A stretch of 16,394 bases of DNA from Candidatus Dormiibacterota bacterium (GCA_030038765.1 JASHRA010000144.1:1-16394), one strand, 5' to 3'; shown: positions 1-6,710, counted from the stretch's first letter. Numbers and translations: made by a program. Notes: a model not told the origin generated them from the letters alone.

Positions 1-378
1 GCGCGGTCCTGCGCGTCTCCTCCTGCAGCTGGTCCAGGCTGCGACCGTGCGTGCCACCATCACGGGGAGGTGGTTCAGGAGTTCGCTCACGTATACCCTC
101 GGCGCCGGCCGCGGACGGAGGCGGCCGACCTGGCACAGGAGTTCGCGGTCCGGCTCTCTCCCCTACTCCGTCCCGAGCCGGAGGATCTCTTGGAGGGCCT
201 ACGGATCTTCCGGATGGAGCCCAGCTTCGGGGCCTTCGACGCCGTCCTGGCAGCGACGGCCTGGCGGCGAGGCTGCGCCCTCACCTCCGCCGACCGGTCC
301 TTCCGATCCGTGGACGGACTCATCTGTCTGGACCTGTCCGCCCCCACCTTCCTGGCCCAGGCCTCCACCGTTCCCTGA
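1..378 (+). pseudogene. PIN-domain (VapC-type) ribonuclease toxin, 3' part, frameshifted
   Basis: This is the C-terminal two thirds of a PIN-domain protein; the start lies outside the window. PIN toxins are metal-dependent RNases that cut tRNA or rRNA. From position 64 the frame ending at 378 reads GEVVQEFAHV, then AFDAVLAATA and TSADRSF, which carry the conserved Glu and two Asp of the fold. Upstream of 64 the PIN-like sequence (RLLLQLVQAATVRATITG) is in another frame. Adding one G to the GGGG run at 64-67 joins the two frames into one smooth PIN sequence, so one G seems lost, either by mutation or by a sequencing error. A GTG at 70 could start a 102-residue fragment, but that would lack the first catalytic Asp. 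Its stop abuts the stop of the convergent carbonic anhydrase gene. No antitoxin is visible because the upstream side is cut off. The family call is fairly secure; the pseudogene status depends on the frameshift being real. Confidence 0.65.
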
Positions 379-960
379 TCAGCCCGGGGCGCGGTCTCGC
401 TCGGCAGCGGTGATGGTCCCGGACCCGCTCTCTCGCCGCAGGACCGAACGGACCTCGCCCCGTCCCACGTCGTAGACCCAGCCCGAGACCGGGATGTGCT
501 CCGAGAGCGCGCCCGAGGCGAGCAGGAGCCCGACGTCCTCCTCCACCGTCCTCTCGGGCTGGGAGACGGCCCGCCCGGCCAGCTCCCCGGCGTCCACCCC
601 GGCGCGACCGGCGATCAGGGCCGCCACCTCGGGCTGGGCCAGGATGACGGAGGCGCATTCGGTGTGGTGGACGACCACGACCTCGAACCAGGGACCCGCC
701 GGGGAGCGGGACTCGACCAGGTAGCTGAGGAAGGCGAGGTCGGCGAGCACGCCCGGGGTCACGCGTCCCCCCACCGTTCGGGCGACCAGCGCGTCCCCCA
801 GGTCGAGCTCGAAGAAGGCGGCCGGGTCGGTGCGGGGATCGACGCAGCTGACGACGAAGAGGCCCTGCCGGGTGAGGAAGGCGGGGCTGGGCACCCGCAG
901 GTGGGCCCCGCTGCTGGCGAAGTGGCGGTTGCGCGCCCTCAGCTCCGAGATGTCGGCCAT
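379..960 (-). CDS. beta-class carbonic anhydrase
   Basis: The 193-residue product should interconvert CO2 and bicarbonate in the cytoplasm. The zinc-site signature of beta carbonic anhydrases is complete: CVDPR at residues 39-43 (Cys39, with the Asp41/Arg43 dyad) and HTEC at 99-102 (His99, Cys102). RTVGGRVTP at 61-69 matches the usual RNAGGR segment. The length is at the short end for the family. The ATG at 960 is chosen because GGGGAGG lies just upstream; an in-frame ATG at 1020 would add 20 residues unlike the family. A TACCCT at 991-996 (minus) could be a -10 box, but the -35 is poor. The gene follows the PLP decarboxylase on the same strand after 93 nt, so the two may be co-transcribed. 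Its stop is back to back with that of the convergent PIN gene. Confidence 0.9.
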   Translation of the reverse strand: MADISELRARNRHFASSGAHLRVPSPAFLTRQGLFVVSCVDPRTDPAAFFELDLGDALVARTVGGRVTPGVLADLAFLSYLVESRSPAGPWFEVVVVHHTECASVILAQPEVAALIAGRAGVDAGELAGRAVSQPERTVEEDVGLLLASGALSEHIPVSGWVYDVGRGEVRSVLRRESGSGTITAAERDRAPG

Positions 961-1053
961 GGCTCCTCCCCGCACCCGCCGCTGCCAACGAGGGTACCCG
1001 CCCAGGGCCGGCGTGGGCATCGGGACCCGGGCCGCACGCGGCGGCTCGATGGC

Positions 1054-2475
1054 TCAGGCGGGAGACGGACCCGCAGCGCTGGCCGCAGCCTCCCGCAGGG
1101 CCTCCCGGGCGGCGGCGCTGATGGCTCGGGCGCTGCTCTCGATGTCACGCTCGGAGGTGGCCCAGCCGGAGACGCTGATCCGCATCGCCGGACGCCCCTT
1201 CCAGATCGTCGTGCCGCACCAGCAGGTGCCGTCCTGCTGCACCCGCTCCGCCATCGCCAGGGTCAGCTGGTCGGAGGCGGCGCGCACCAGCACCTGGTTC
1301 AGGACGACGTCGTTGACCACCTCGAGGCCGTCCCCGGAGAGCCGCTCCCCCATCTCCCGGGCACGGGAGCAGGAGCGCTGGACCAGCTCCCGCACTCCCC
1401 GGCGACCGAGTGTGCGCAGCACCGCCCAGACGTCGACCTGGCGCGCCCGCTGGGACGCCTGGGGAGTGTGGTGCATGGCCTCGAAGCCCACGTCCGGAGG
1501 CAGGTAGCCGGCGGAGACGGCGAGGGACCGACGGAGGTCCTCGGGGCGCTTCACCAGGCAGATGCCGCTGTCGTAGGGGACGTTGAGCCACTTGTGGGCG
1601 TCGACGGCCCAGGAGTCGGCGTCGGTGAGTCCGGCGGTGAGGTGGGCGCGTCCAGGGTCGGCCAGCGCCCAGAGGCCGAAAGCGCCGTCGACGTGGACCC
1701 AGGCGCCGATCTTCCGGGCCCAGGCGACGACCTCGGGGAAGGGATCGAAGGCACCGGTGTTCACCTCCCCCGCCTGGGCACAGATCACGGCCGGCGCCGC
1801 GATCCCGGAGGGGAGCCGGTCCGCCCGCATCCGACCCTGGTCATCGCTGGGGACCCGGACCACGCGCTCTCGCCCGAGCCCGATCAGGCCCAGCGCCCGC
1901 ACCAGCGTCGAGTGGGCGTTCTCCCCGATCACCACGGTCAGCTCCGGGGCACCGAAGAGTCCCCGCTGGGGGGCGTCCCAGCCGGCCCGGGAGAGTTGCT
2001 GGTCCCGGGCCGCGGCCAGGGCGGTGGCGTTGGCCATGGCGGTGCCGGTGACGAAGACCGCCGCCGACCCCGGCGGCAGTCCCAGGAGGTCCGTCAGCCA
2101 GCGGGTCACCACCTCGTGGAGACGCGCCGAGACAGGCGACATCACCGGCAGGGCGGCGTTCTGGTCCCAGGCGGTGGCCAGCCAGTTGGCCGCCAGCGCC
2201 ACCGGCAGGGAGCCGCCGATGACGAACCCGAAGTAGCGGCCACCGGCGCTGGCCACGGTCGCCGGTGACCCCACCTCGTCGAGGAGGGCCAGGGTCTCCC
2301 CCGCCTCGTGGCCAGCCTCCGGCAGCGGCTCGTCGAGCCGGGCGAGCTGCTCCAGGGCGGCGGCCTCGGGCGTCACCCGGCGCTCCCCGAGCCCGGCCAG
2401 GTAGCGCTGGGCTCGCTCGGCCGCCCCCCTCAGCAGGGGACCGGGGTCGGCGGTGGGCGGGTCCTCGTCGCTCAA
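1054..2475 (-). CDS. PLP-dependent group II decarboxylase (aspartate aminotransferase fold)
   Basis: The 473-residue protein belongs to the glutamate/aromatic amino acid decarboxylase family. VDAHKWLNVPYDSG at 291-304 carries the PLP Schiff-base lysine (Lys295). HVDGAFG at 261-267 provides the Asp (263) that pairs with the pyridine nitrogen, and NAHST at 187-190 holds the His (188) that stacks on the ring. The N-terminal GRYFGFVIGGSLP region is typical of a bacterial subgroup often named only 'pyridoxal-dependent decarboxylase'. The substrate cannot be read from sequence, and an aldolase-like or transaminase-like activity is possible. The open frame extends to 2997, but the TTG at 2475 is preferred: GGAGG stands 10 nt upstream and family similarity begins there, while the longer N-terminus is low-complexity. 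It is divergent from the DUF3052 gene and upstream of the carbonic anhydrase gene. Confidence 0.88.
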   Translation of the reverse strand: MSDEDPPTADPGPLLRGAAERAQRYLAGLGERRVTPEAAALEQLARLDEPLPEAGHEAGETLALLDEVGSPATVASAGGRYFGFVIGGSLPVALAANWLATAWDQNAALPVMSPVSARLHEVVTRWLTDLLGLPPGSAAVFVTGTAMANATALAAARDQQLSRAGWDAPQRGLFGAPELTVVIGENAHSTLVRALGLIGLGRERVVRVPSDDQGRMRADRLPSGIAAPAVICAQAGEVNTGAFDPFPEVVAWARKIGAWVHVDGAFGLWALADPGRAHLTAGLTDADSWAVDAHKWLNVPYDSGICLVKRPEDLRRSLAVSAGYLPPDVGFEAMHHTPQASQRARQVDVWAVLRTLGRRGVRELVQRSCSRAREMGERLSGDGLEVVNDVVLNQVLVRAASDQLTLAMAERVQQDGTCWCGTTIWKGRPAMRISVSGWATSERDIESSARAISAAAREALREAAASAAGPSPA

Positions 2476-2650
2476 GCTGCTGCCGCCTCCACCCCACTCG
2501 CCCGGGCGACGACGCCGGCCTCCCGGGCTGAGCCCCCTCTCGGCCGGCGCGCGCTCCCCACGCCGGCGAGCATAAGCTGCCGCCGGCGCTGGATGGGCCC
2601 GGGGCGGCCCCTGCCCGGTATCGCACAGGACAGCGCGGGAGGAGCCCGAG

Positions 2651-3058
2651 GTGACCCAGAGCCGTGCCGGAGCTCCCCAGGCGCGCAAGCTCGGGCTCCG
2701 GCCGGGGCAGCGGACCTGCCTCGACCACGCCCCACCGGGATGGGCACTGAGCGAGCCGCCGGAGGGTCTGCTCCGGGCCAACTCACCGGACCAGGCCGAC
2801 CTGGTCGTGAGCTTCTTCACCGCCTCCGACCAGCTTCCCCAGAGACTCCCGCAGCTGGTCCGCGCGATCTTCCCCGACGGCGCGCTCTGGGTCGCCTGGC
2901 CCCGGCGGGCGGGCGGCCACCAGAGCGACCTCACCGACTCTCTGGTGCGACGCCAGGCGCTCCCCCTCGGCGTCGTCGACGTCAAGGTCGCCGCCATCGA
3001 CCGGGACTGGTCGGGACTGAAGCTCGTCTGGCGGCGCGGGGACCGAGGCGCCAGCTGA
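2651..3058 (+). CDS. DUF3052 family protein
   Basis: The 135-residue protein matches the DUF3052 family by pattern: KLGLRPGQR near 13-21, ALWVAWPRRAGGHQSDLTDSLVR near 78-100, and LPLGVVDVKVAAIDRDWSGLKLVWRR near 104-129. The family is widespread in actinobacteria and relatives and has no established function that I know of. The C-terminal half looks like one alpha/beta domain. No signal peptide or membrane segment is visible, so a cytoplasmic location is likely. The GTG start at 2651 has a strong Shine-Dalgarno sequence (GGGAGGAG at 2637-2644, 6-nt spacer). It is divergent from the PLP decarboxylase (175-nt gap) and 129 nt ahead of the MarR-type regulator, which has its own promoter, so it is probably a separate transcription unit. 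Confidence 0.82.
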   Translation: MTQSRAGAPQARKLGLRPGQRTCLDHAPPGWALSEPPEGLLRANSPDQADLVVSFFTASDQLPQRLPQLVRAIFPDGALWVAWPRRAGGHQSDLTDSLVRRQALPLGVVDVKVAAIDRDWSGLKLVWRRGDRGAS

Positions 3059-3140
3059 GCACGAGCTGCCGGCGGAGCGCCGTGCCCGCCACCGGGCCCG
3101 GACGTGTCCGCCGGGCAGCGGCCGCAACACCCCTGCCTGC

Positions 3141-3162
3141 GATAACACTTATTTGTGTTATC
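3141..3162. promoter_or_regulatory. Perfect 8-6-8 inverted repeat, probable operator of the MarR/DrrAB unit
   Basis: GATAACAC (3141-3148) and GTGTTATC (3155-3162) are perfect inverted arms around a 6-nt TTATTT spacer. The A/T-rich 22-bp element stands out from the GC-rich surroundings. The right arm covers the proposed -35 box (3153-3158), so a dimeric regulator bound here would block RNA polymerase. MarR-type proteins bind palindromes of this size, and the adjacent gene encodes one, so autoregulation is the natural inference. Confidence 0.72.
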
Positions 3163-3188
3163 TCCGTCGTCTGTGTATGATGCTCAGA
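3153..3188 (+). promoter_or_regulatory. Promoter for the MarR-drrAB operon, probably giving a leaderless mRNA
   Basis: A -35 TTGTGT (3153-3158) and a -10 TATGAT (3176-3181) are separated by exactly 17 bp. Transcription would start about 7 nt after the -10, at the A of the ATG at 3188. No Shine-Dalgarno sequence precedes that ATG, which fits a leaderless transcript, as is common in actinobacteria and related groups. The promoter also argues for the start at 3188 over an in-frame GTG at 3155 that lies inside the operator. Confidence 0.68.
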
Positions 3189-3712
3189 TGCCCAGCGATG
3201 CCGAGCTGACCTTCGCCGACCACGCCGGCCGCTTCTACTCAAGGCGCTACGGGATGGCACCCATGGTCGGCCGGCTGGTGGGCTACCTGGCCGTCTGCGA
3301 CCCGCGCGAGCAGAGCATCGGCGAGCTGGCCGAGGCCCTGCTGGCGAGCCGGAGCGCGATCACGGGTGCGGTGAACAGCTTGGAGAGCCTGGGCGTGATC
3401 CGGCGCTATCGACCAGCCGGGGAGCGGAGCGACCGCGTCTGCATCGACATCTCCTCCCCGAGGGCCATGGGCTTCGATGTCTCCGAGTACCGGGAGCAGC
3501 ACGAGCTGGCCCAGGAGGGACTCCGTCTGCTGGGTGACGCGCCAGCGGAGCGCAAGCAGATCCTCCTGGCCTGGTCCGCTTTCGCGTCCTGGCTGGTGGA
3601 GCGTCTTCCCGCGCTGGAGCAGGAGTGGAGGCGGCGGCAGGAGGAGATGAGTGCCTCGGGCGGAGCCAGCAGCGAGCAGCTGGGCCGGGGGCCGAGGGGC
3701 GGCCGGCGATGA
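3188..3712 (+). CDS. MarR/GbsR-type winged-helix transcriptional regulator
   Basis: The 174-residue protein has a winged helix-turn-helix: helices at about 43-71 (QSIGELAEALLASRSAITGA, then VNSLESLGVIRRY) and a wing at about 72-90 (RPAGERSDRVCIDI). Flanking helices would form the dimer interface, and the Glu/Arg-rich C-terminus may be disordered. The N-terminal FADHAGRFYSRRYGMAPMVGRLVGYLAVCDP resembles the GbsR branch, which includes regulators placed ahead of DrrAB-type exporters. Its stop overlaps the drrA-like start by 4 nt (ATGA), so it is translationally coupled to the exporter it most likely controls. The palindrome over its own -35 suggests autorepression, relieved by a ligand that may be the exported drug or lipid. 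The ligand is unknown. Confidence 0.87.
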   Translation: MPSDAELTFADHAGRFYSRRYGMAPMVGRLVGYLAVCDPREQSIGELAEALLASRSAITGAVNSLESLGVIRRYRPAGERSDRVCIDISSPRAMGFDVSEYREQHELAQEGLRLLGDAPAERKQILLAWSAFASWLVERLPALEQEWRRRQEEMSASGGASSEQLGRGPRGGRR

Positions 3713-4695
3713 GCGACCGGCCCATAGACGAGGGGATCGTGGCCCAGGGCGTGTGCAAGTCCTTCGGCGCCCAGCTGGCGCTGGACAACGTCAGCCTGTC
3801 GGTGGAGCGCGGCGCGATCTACTCCCTGCTTGGTCCCAACGGAGCCGGGAAGACGACGCTGGTCCGCATCCTGTCGACGCTGATCCCCGCCGACTCCGGC
3901 GCCGTCCATGTCGCCGGTCACGACCTGCTCTCGGATCCCGACGGGGTCCGGGCCGCCATCGGGGTCACGGGACAGTTCTCCGCGGTGGACAACCTGCTCA
4001 CCGGCGCCGAGAACCTGCGCCTCATGGCCGACCTGCGCCACCTCGGCCGCCGGGAGGGCCAGCGCCGGATCGGGGAGCTCCTGGAGCAGTTCGACCTGAC
4101 CGCCGCCGCGGATCGGCCCCTGTCGACCTACTCCGGCGGGATGCGGCGCCGCCTCGACCTGGCCATGACCCTCGTGGGCCAGCCGAAGGTGATCTTCCTC
4201 GACGAGCCCACAACCGGGCTGGACCCGCGCAGCCGCCTGATCATGTGGGATATCGTCCGCCAGCTGGCGTCGGCCGGGGTGACCGTGCTGCTGACGACCC
4301 AGTACCTGGACGAGGCTGACCGGCTCGCCGACCGGATCGCGGTGCTCGACCAGGGCCGGATCGTGGCCGAGGGAACGCCGGCCGAGCTGAAGGGCCGCGT
4401 CTCCGGCGGCCACGTGAGAGCCCACTTCGCCCGTCTCGACCTGCTGCGAGCCGCGGCCCACCTGATCCCGGCCGGCGCCCCCGACGAGGAGCAGCTGGTC
4501 CTGCAGGTTCCCGCCGACGGCTCGGTGGAGTCGCTGCGCCAGCTGCTGGAGGAGCTGCACCGGGCTGACATCGACGTGGACCGTCTCTCCATCCACACGC
4601 CGGACCTCGACGACGTCTTCCTCGCCGTCACCGGGAGTCATGTGAGCGGCCAGCGGAACCCGGCCCATCCGGCGCGGGGAGCGGACGCGGCGTGA
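3709..4695 (+). CDS. DrrA-type ABC transporter ATP-binding protein
   Basis: This is the ATPase of a two-component exporter, 328 residues. It has Walker A GPNGAGKTT (42-50), a Q-loop Gln near 89 (GVTGQFSAVD), the signature YSGGMRRR (141-148) and Walker B VIFLDEP (161-167) with the D-loop after it. The switch position usually held by His is Gln198 (TTQYLDEAD), a variant normal in the DrrA daunorubicin-resistance subfamily and not a defect. The tail IHTPDLDDVFLAVTGS is the DrrA-type C-terminal regulatory segment. The natural substrate could be an antibiotic, a lipid or an endogenous metabolite; sequence does not say. It overlaps the regulator stop by 4 nt (ATGA) and the permease start by 4 nt (GTGA), so the three genes form one operon. 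Confidence 0.92.
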   Translation: MSDRPIDEGIVAQGVCKSFGAQLALDNVSLSVERGAIYSLLGPNGAGKTTLVRILSTLIPADSGAVHVAGHDLLSDPDGVRAAIGVTGQFSAVDNLLTGAENLRLMADLRHLGRREGQRRIGELLEQFDLTAAADRPLSTYSGGMRRRLDLAMTLVGQPKVIFLDEPTTGLDPRSRLIMWDIVRQLASAGVTVLLTTQYLDEADRLADRIAVLDQGRIVAEGTPAELKGRVSGGHVRAHFARLDLLRAAAHLIPAGAPDEEQLVLQVPADGSVESLRQLLEELHRADIDVDRLSIHTPDLDDVFLAVTGSHVSGQRNPAHPARGADAA

Positions 4696-5489
4696 CCCCG
4701 TTCAGCAACGCCCTCAGCGATTCGCGCGTCATGCTGCGGCGCAACCTCAAGCACCAGCTGCGCTACCCGTCCATGACCGTGATGCTCCTCGGCATACCGA
4801 TCATCCTCCTGCTGCTCTTCGTCTACGTCTTCGGCGCCGAGCTTGGCGCTGGGCTGAGCTCGCGCGGCGGGCGCGGCGCCTACCTCGACTACGTGGTGCC
4901 GGGGCTGCTGCTCATCACCGTCGCCTCCGCCGTCCAGGGCACCGCGATCTCGGTGGCGATGGACATGACCGGCGGCATCATCGACCGCTTTCGGACCATG
5001 GCCATCGCGCGCGCCTCGGTGCTCACCGGCCACGTGCTCGGCAGCGTGCTCCAGACCCTCGCCGCCATGGCCGTACTGCTTGGGGTCGCCTTCGGGCTCG
5101 GCTTCCGCTCCAGCGCCGGGCCCCTCGGGTGGCTGGGCGCCATAGGCGTGCTCGCCCTCTTCTCCTTCGCGCTGATCTGGCTGGCGGTGGCTCTCGGCCT
5201 CGCCGCCAAGAGCGTGGAGACGGCCAGCAACACGCCGATGATCCTCATCCTGCTGCCCTTTCTCGGCAGCGGCTTCGTGCCCACCGCGACCATGCCGACG
5301 GGGCTGCGCCAGTTCGCCGAGTACCAGCCCTTCACTCCGGTCGCGGACACGGTGCGGGGACTGCTGGACGGCAGCGGCGGCGGCGACCACGCCCTCGCCG
5401 CCATCGCCTGGAGTCTCGGCATCGCCGCGGTCGGCTACGCCTGGGCCGTTCGCCTCTACAACCGGCGCCGGGCGGCTGCCCCCGCCTGA
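4692..5489 (+). CDS. DrrB-type ABC-2 transporter permease
   Basis: The 265-residue integral membrane protein has about six hydrophobic segments: near 28-48, 67-88, 114-136, 146-170, 180-198 and 234-254. The loop GGIIDRFRTMAIAR (94-107) and the block GSGFVPTATMPTGLRQFAEYQPFTPVADTVRGLL (about 192-225) are hallmarks of ABC-2 permeases of the DrrB group. It should form the membrane channel for the ATPase encoded just upstream, probably as a homodimer. The GTG start at 4692 overlaps the ATPase stop; an ATG at 4731 is an alternative that would shorten the cytoplasmic N-terminus by 13 residues. A GC-rich hairpin follows 20 nt after the stop and may end the operon. Confidence 0.9.
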   Translation: MTPFSNALSDSRVMLRRNLKHQLRYPSMTVMLLGIPIILLLLFVYVFGAELGAGLSSRGGRGAYLDYVVPGLLLITVASAVQGTAISVAMDMTGGIIDRFRTMAIARASVLTGHVLGSVLQTLAAMAVLLGVAFGLGFRSSAGPLGWLGAIGVLALFSFALIWLAVALGLAAKSVETASNTPMILILLPFLGSGFVPTATMPTGLRQFAEYQPFTPVADTVRGLLDGSGGGDHALAAIAWSLGIAAVGYAWAVRLYNRRRAAAPA

Positions 5490-5509
5490 CCACACACGGT
5501 GGACGCAGA

Positions 5510-5529
5510 CGGCGTCTCCGAAGACGCCG
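5510..5529 (+). terminator. Stem-loop after the exporter operon, possible terminator
   Basis: CGGCGTCT (5510-5517) and AGACGCCG (5522-5529) pair perfectly around a CCGA loop, 20 nt after the permease stop. No run of T follows, so this would be a weak or non-canonical terminator, or an RNA-stabilising hairpin. The rest of 5530-5810 contains no gene I can support. Confidence 0.45.
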
Positions 5530-5726
5530 CCGCTGCTGAGCCGGAGCGGCAGACCCGACCGCCTGGCAAGAGTGGGTCCAGTCGCCTCGTGGCCAAGGTG
5601 ACGCTGGCTCTCCCCGCCGACCTCCCGCGAGCTCCGCGATCTCGTCCCCCGCTGGCTGGCGTGTGTCCCAGCGGAGGCGGTGCTCGGGAGTTGCACCAGC
5701 GCCGCGGCAGGGTGCGAGGGGGGGTC

Positions 5727-5740
5727 GGAGCGATCGCTCC
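5727..5740. repeat. 14-bp perfect palindrome in the intergenic region
   Basis: GGAGCGATCGCTCC is a perfect palindrome without spacer, centred on GCGATCGC, about 100 bp upstream of the antitoxin start. It could be a protein-binding site or a chance palindrome in GC-rich DNA. Nothing else recognisable was found between 5530 and 5810. Confidence 0.4.
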
Positions 5741-5812
5741 CGCTGAGGGCGAGATCAGAGGCAAGTGGCGTCGGCCAGGCTGGCCCTGCGCATCACCTTG
5801 GTGGGCGGGATA

Positions 5813-5842
5813 CATGTGTCCGCACGTGCTACCTTGCCCTCA
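5813..5842 (+). promoter_or_regulatory. Promoter and likely operator of the VapBC-type operon, leaderless
   Basis: A -10-like TACCTT (5830-5835) ends 6 nt before the ATG at 5842, the same geometry as the regulator promoter at 3176-3188, and no Shine-Dalgarno sequence is present. The -35 region is weak. CATGTG (5813-5818) and CACGTG (5823-5828) form a near-perfect inverted repeat with a 4-nt spacer just upstream of the -10, where an antitoxin-toxin complex would be expected to bind and autoregulate. Confidence 0.5.
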
Positions 5843-6087
5843 TGGCGCGATCGGTCTCGGTCCGAGAGCTGCGCAACACCATGAGTGAGGTGCTCAGGCA
5901 GGTCGAGGGTGGCGAGCGACTGACGGTCACCGTCGACCGCCGCCCCATCGCCGAGATCGTGCCGCTGCCCCGCCGACGCGCCGTACCGCTGGCCGAGGCA
6001 CTCGCTGTCCTGGCCCGTCAGCCGGCAGACCGCAGGCTCGTCGGCGACCTGCGCGGTGCGCTGTCAGAAGCGACCGACGATCTATGA
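5842..6087 (+). CDS. vapB: Phd/YefM-family antitoxin (VapB role)
   Basis: The 81-residue protein begins MARSVSVRELRNTMSEVLRQVEGGERLTVTVDRRPIAEIVPL, the Phd/YefM fold (residues 1-43), which dimerises and binds operator DNA. The remaining Ala/Leu/Arg-rich tail would wrap around and block the toxin. It overlaps the PIN toxin start by 4 nt (ATGA), the usual antitoxin-first, translationally coupled order. The ATG at 5842 matches the first residue of the conserved domain and the leaderless promoter. Expression is probably autorepressed through the inverted repeat at 5813-5828. Confidence 0.9.
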   Translation: MARSVSVRELRNTMSEVLRQVEGGERLTVTVDRRPIAEIVPLPRRRAVPLAEALAVLARQPADRRLVGDLRGALSEATDDL

Positions 6088-6467
6088 GGGCGTTTCTGGA
6101 CACATCGTTCTTCGTCGCCACGGAGTCGGGGCGCCCTCTCGGCAGCCTGGACCAGGTGACCGAGACCGAGGTCTCGGTGGTCACGCTGGCCGAGTTGGCG
6201 GTCGGCGTGCTCATGGCCAGCGACGCCACTCGGCCGGCGCGGCTCGCAACGCTTTCGACCGTCGAGTCGACGTGGGATCCGCTTCCGGTCGATGCCGCAG
6301 TGGCGCGCCAATTCGCCGGGATCGTCGCCGCCCTGCGCACCGCCGGGCGCCGGGTTCCTATCCGGGAGGCCCTGGTGGCTGCCACCGCCCTGGTCGAGCG
6401 GATACCCGTCGTCACCCAAGACCACGACTACGACCCCATCCCCGGGCTCGAAGTCGTCCGTGTCTGA
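6084..6467 (+). CDS. vapC: PIN-domain ribonuclease toxin (VapC)
   Basis: The 127-residue PIN protein starts MRAFLDTSFF with catalytic Asp6 and has Glu37 in VVTLAELAVGVL, followed by TQDHDYDPIPGLEVVRV with Asp113. Such toxins cleave tRNA or rRNA in a Mg2+-dependent way and are held inactive by the antitoxin encoded just upstream. At the third acidic position, where this subfamily normally has N-D in a segment like NDSWIAATA, the sequence reads R-E (VPIREALVAATA, Glu95). The acidic side chain is kept but as Glu, so activity may be changed. The gene is full length and otherwise intact. The ATGA overlap with the antitoxin fixes the start. Confidence 0.9.
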   Translation: MRAFLDTSFFVATESGRPLGSLDQVTETEVSVVTLAELAVGVLMASDATRPARLATLSTVESTWDPLPVDAAVARQFAGIVAALRTAGRRVPIREALVAATALVERIPVVTQDHDYDPIPGLEVVRV

Positions 6468-6684
6468 TCAACGGCTCGTCCCGACCAAGTTCCGCTTCCC
6501 CACTGCCGGTGAGGAGATGTTCCACCCCCTGCGGTCGGCCGCCGTCACCTTCGACCAACGACTCCGAGCCGAGATCAGCGAGGCGGACCTCGCGGGTTTC
6601 GAACAGGTGCCAGAGGGCATCGTCCGACACGTCGGGGATGGCGGCGAGCGCGAAGGGGCCCAGCCTCGGGACGCCACCGACTAG
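6460..6684 (+). pseudogene. C-terminal remnant of a MarR-family regulator
   Basis: The frame from a GTG at 6460, which overlaps the toxin stop by 8 nt, encodes 74 residues. They resemble only the end of a MarR regulator: part of the wing and following helix (PTAGEEMFHPLRSAAVTFDQRL), then the dimerisation helix (RAEISEADLAGFEQVPEGIVRHVG). The helix-turn-helix is missing and no related sequence precedes it, because the toxin gene occupies the space. It therefore looks like the tail of a regulator gene cut off when the toxin-antitoxin pair arrived or by deletion. It may once have controlled the reductase downstream, a common pairing. A functional small protein cannot be excluded. Confidence 0.55.
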
Positions 6685-6692
6685 AGAGCGCC

Positions 6693-6710
6693 GCCGGACG
6701 CGGGTCCGGC
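6693..6710 (+). other. GC-rich stem-loop between the MarR remnant and the reductase gene
   Basis: GCCGGAC (6693-6699) and GTCCGGC (6704-6710) pair perfectly around a 4-nt GCGG loop, 9 nt after the remnant's stop. No T tract follows. It may be a leftover terminator of the old regulator gene or a leader structure of the reductase mRNA. Confidence 0.4.

Noticed and set aside
496..2268. An open frame of 590 codons on the plus strand
   Set aside because: It lies antisense to the carbonic anhydrase and decarboxylase genes and has a repetitive Gly/Arg/Pro composition with no recognisable domain.
2569..2574. TATGCT as a -10 box for the decarboxylase on the minus strand
   Set aside because: No -35 is present at 16-18 bp, so the match is too weak to list as a promoter.
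2476..2997. N-terminal extension of the decarboxylase to 2997
   Set aside because: The added 174 residues are unlike the family, overlap the DUF3052 gene on the other strand, and are not needed given the TTG at 2475 with its ribosome-binding site.
3155..3187. Upstream GTG start for the MarR-type regulator
   Set aside because: It lies inside the operator and upstream of the -10 box, so it would not be in the mRNA from the proposed promoter.
3709..4695. Gln in place of the H-loop His as a defect in the ABC ATPase
   Set aside because: TTQYLDEAD is normal in the DrrA subfamily.
5499..5888. A plus-strand frame across the intergenic region before vapB
   Set aside because: Its translation shows no family resemblance, and it runs into the antitoxin gene in another frame.
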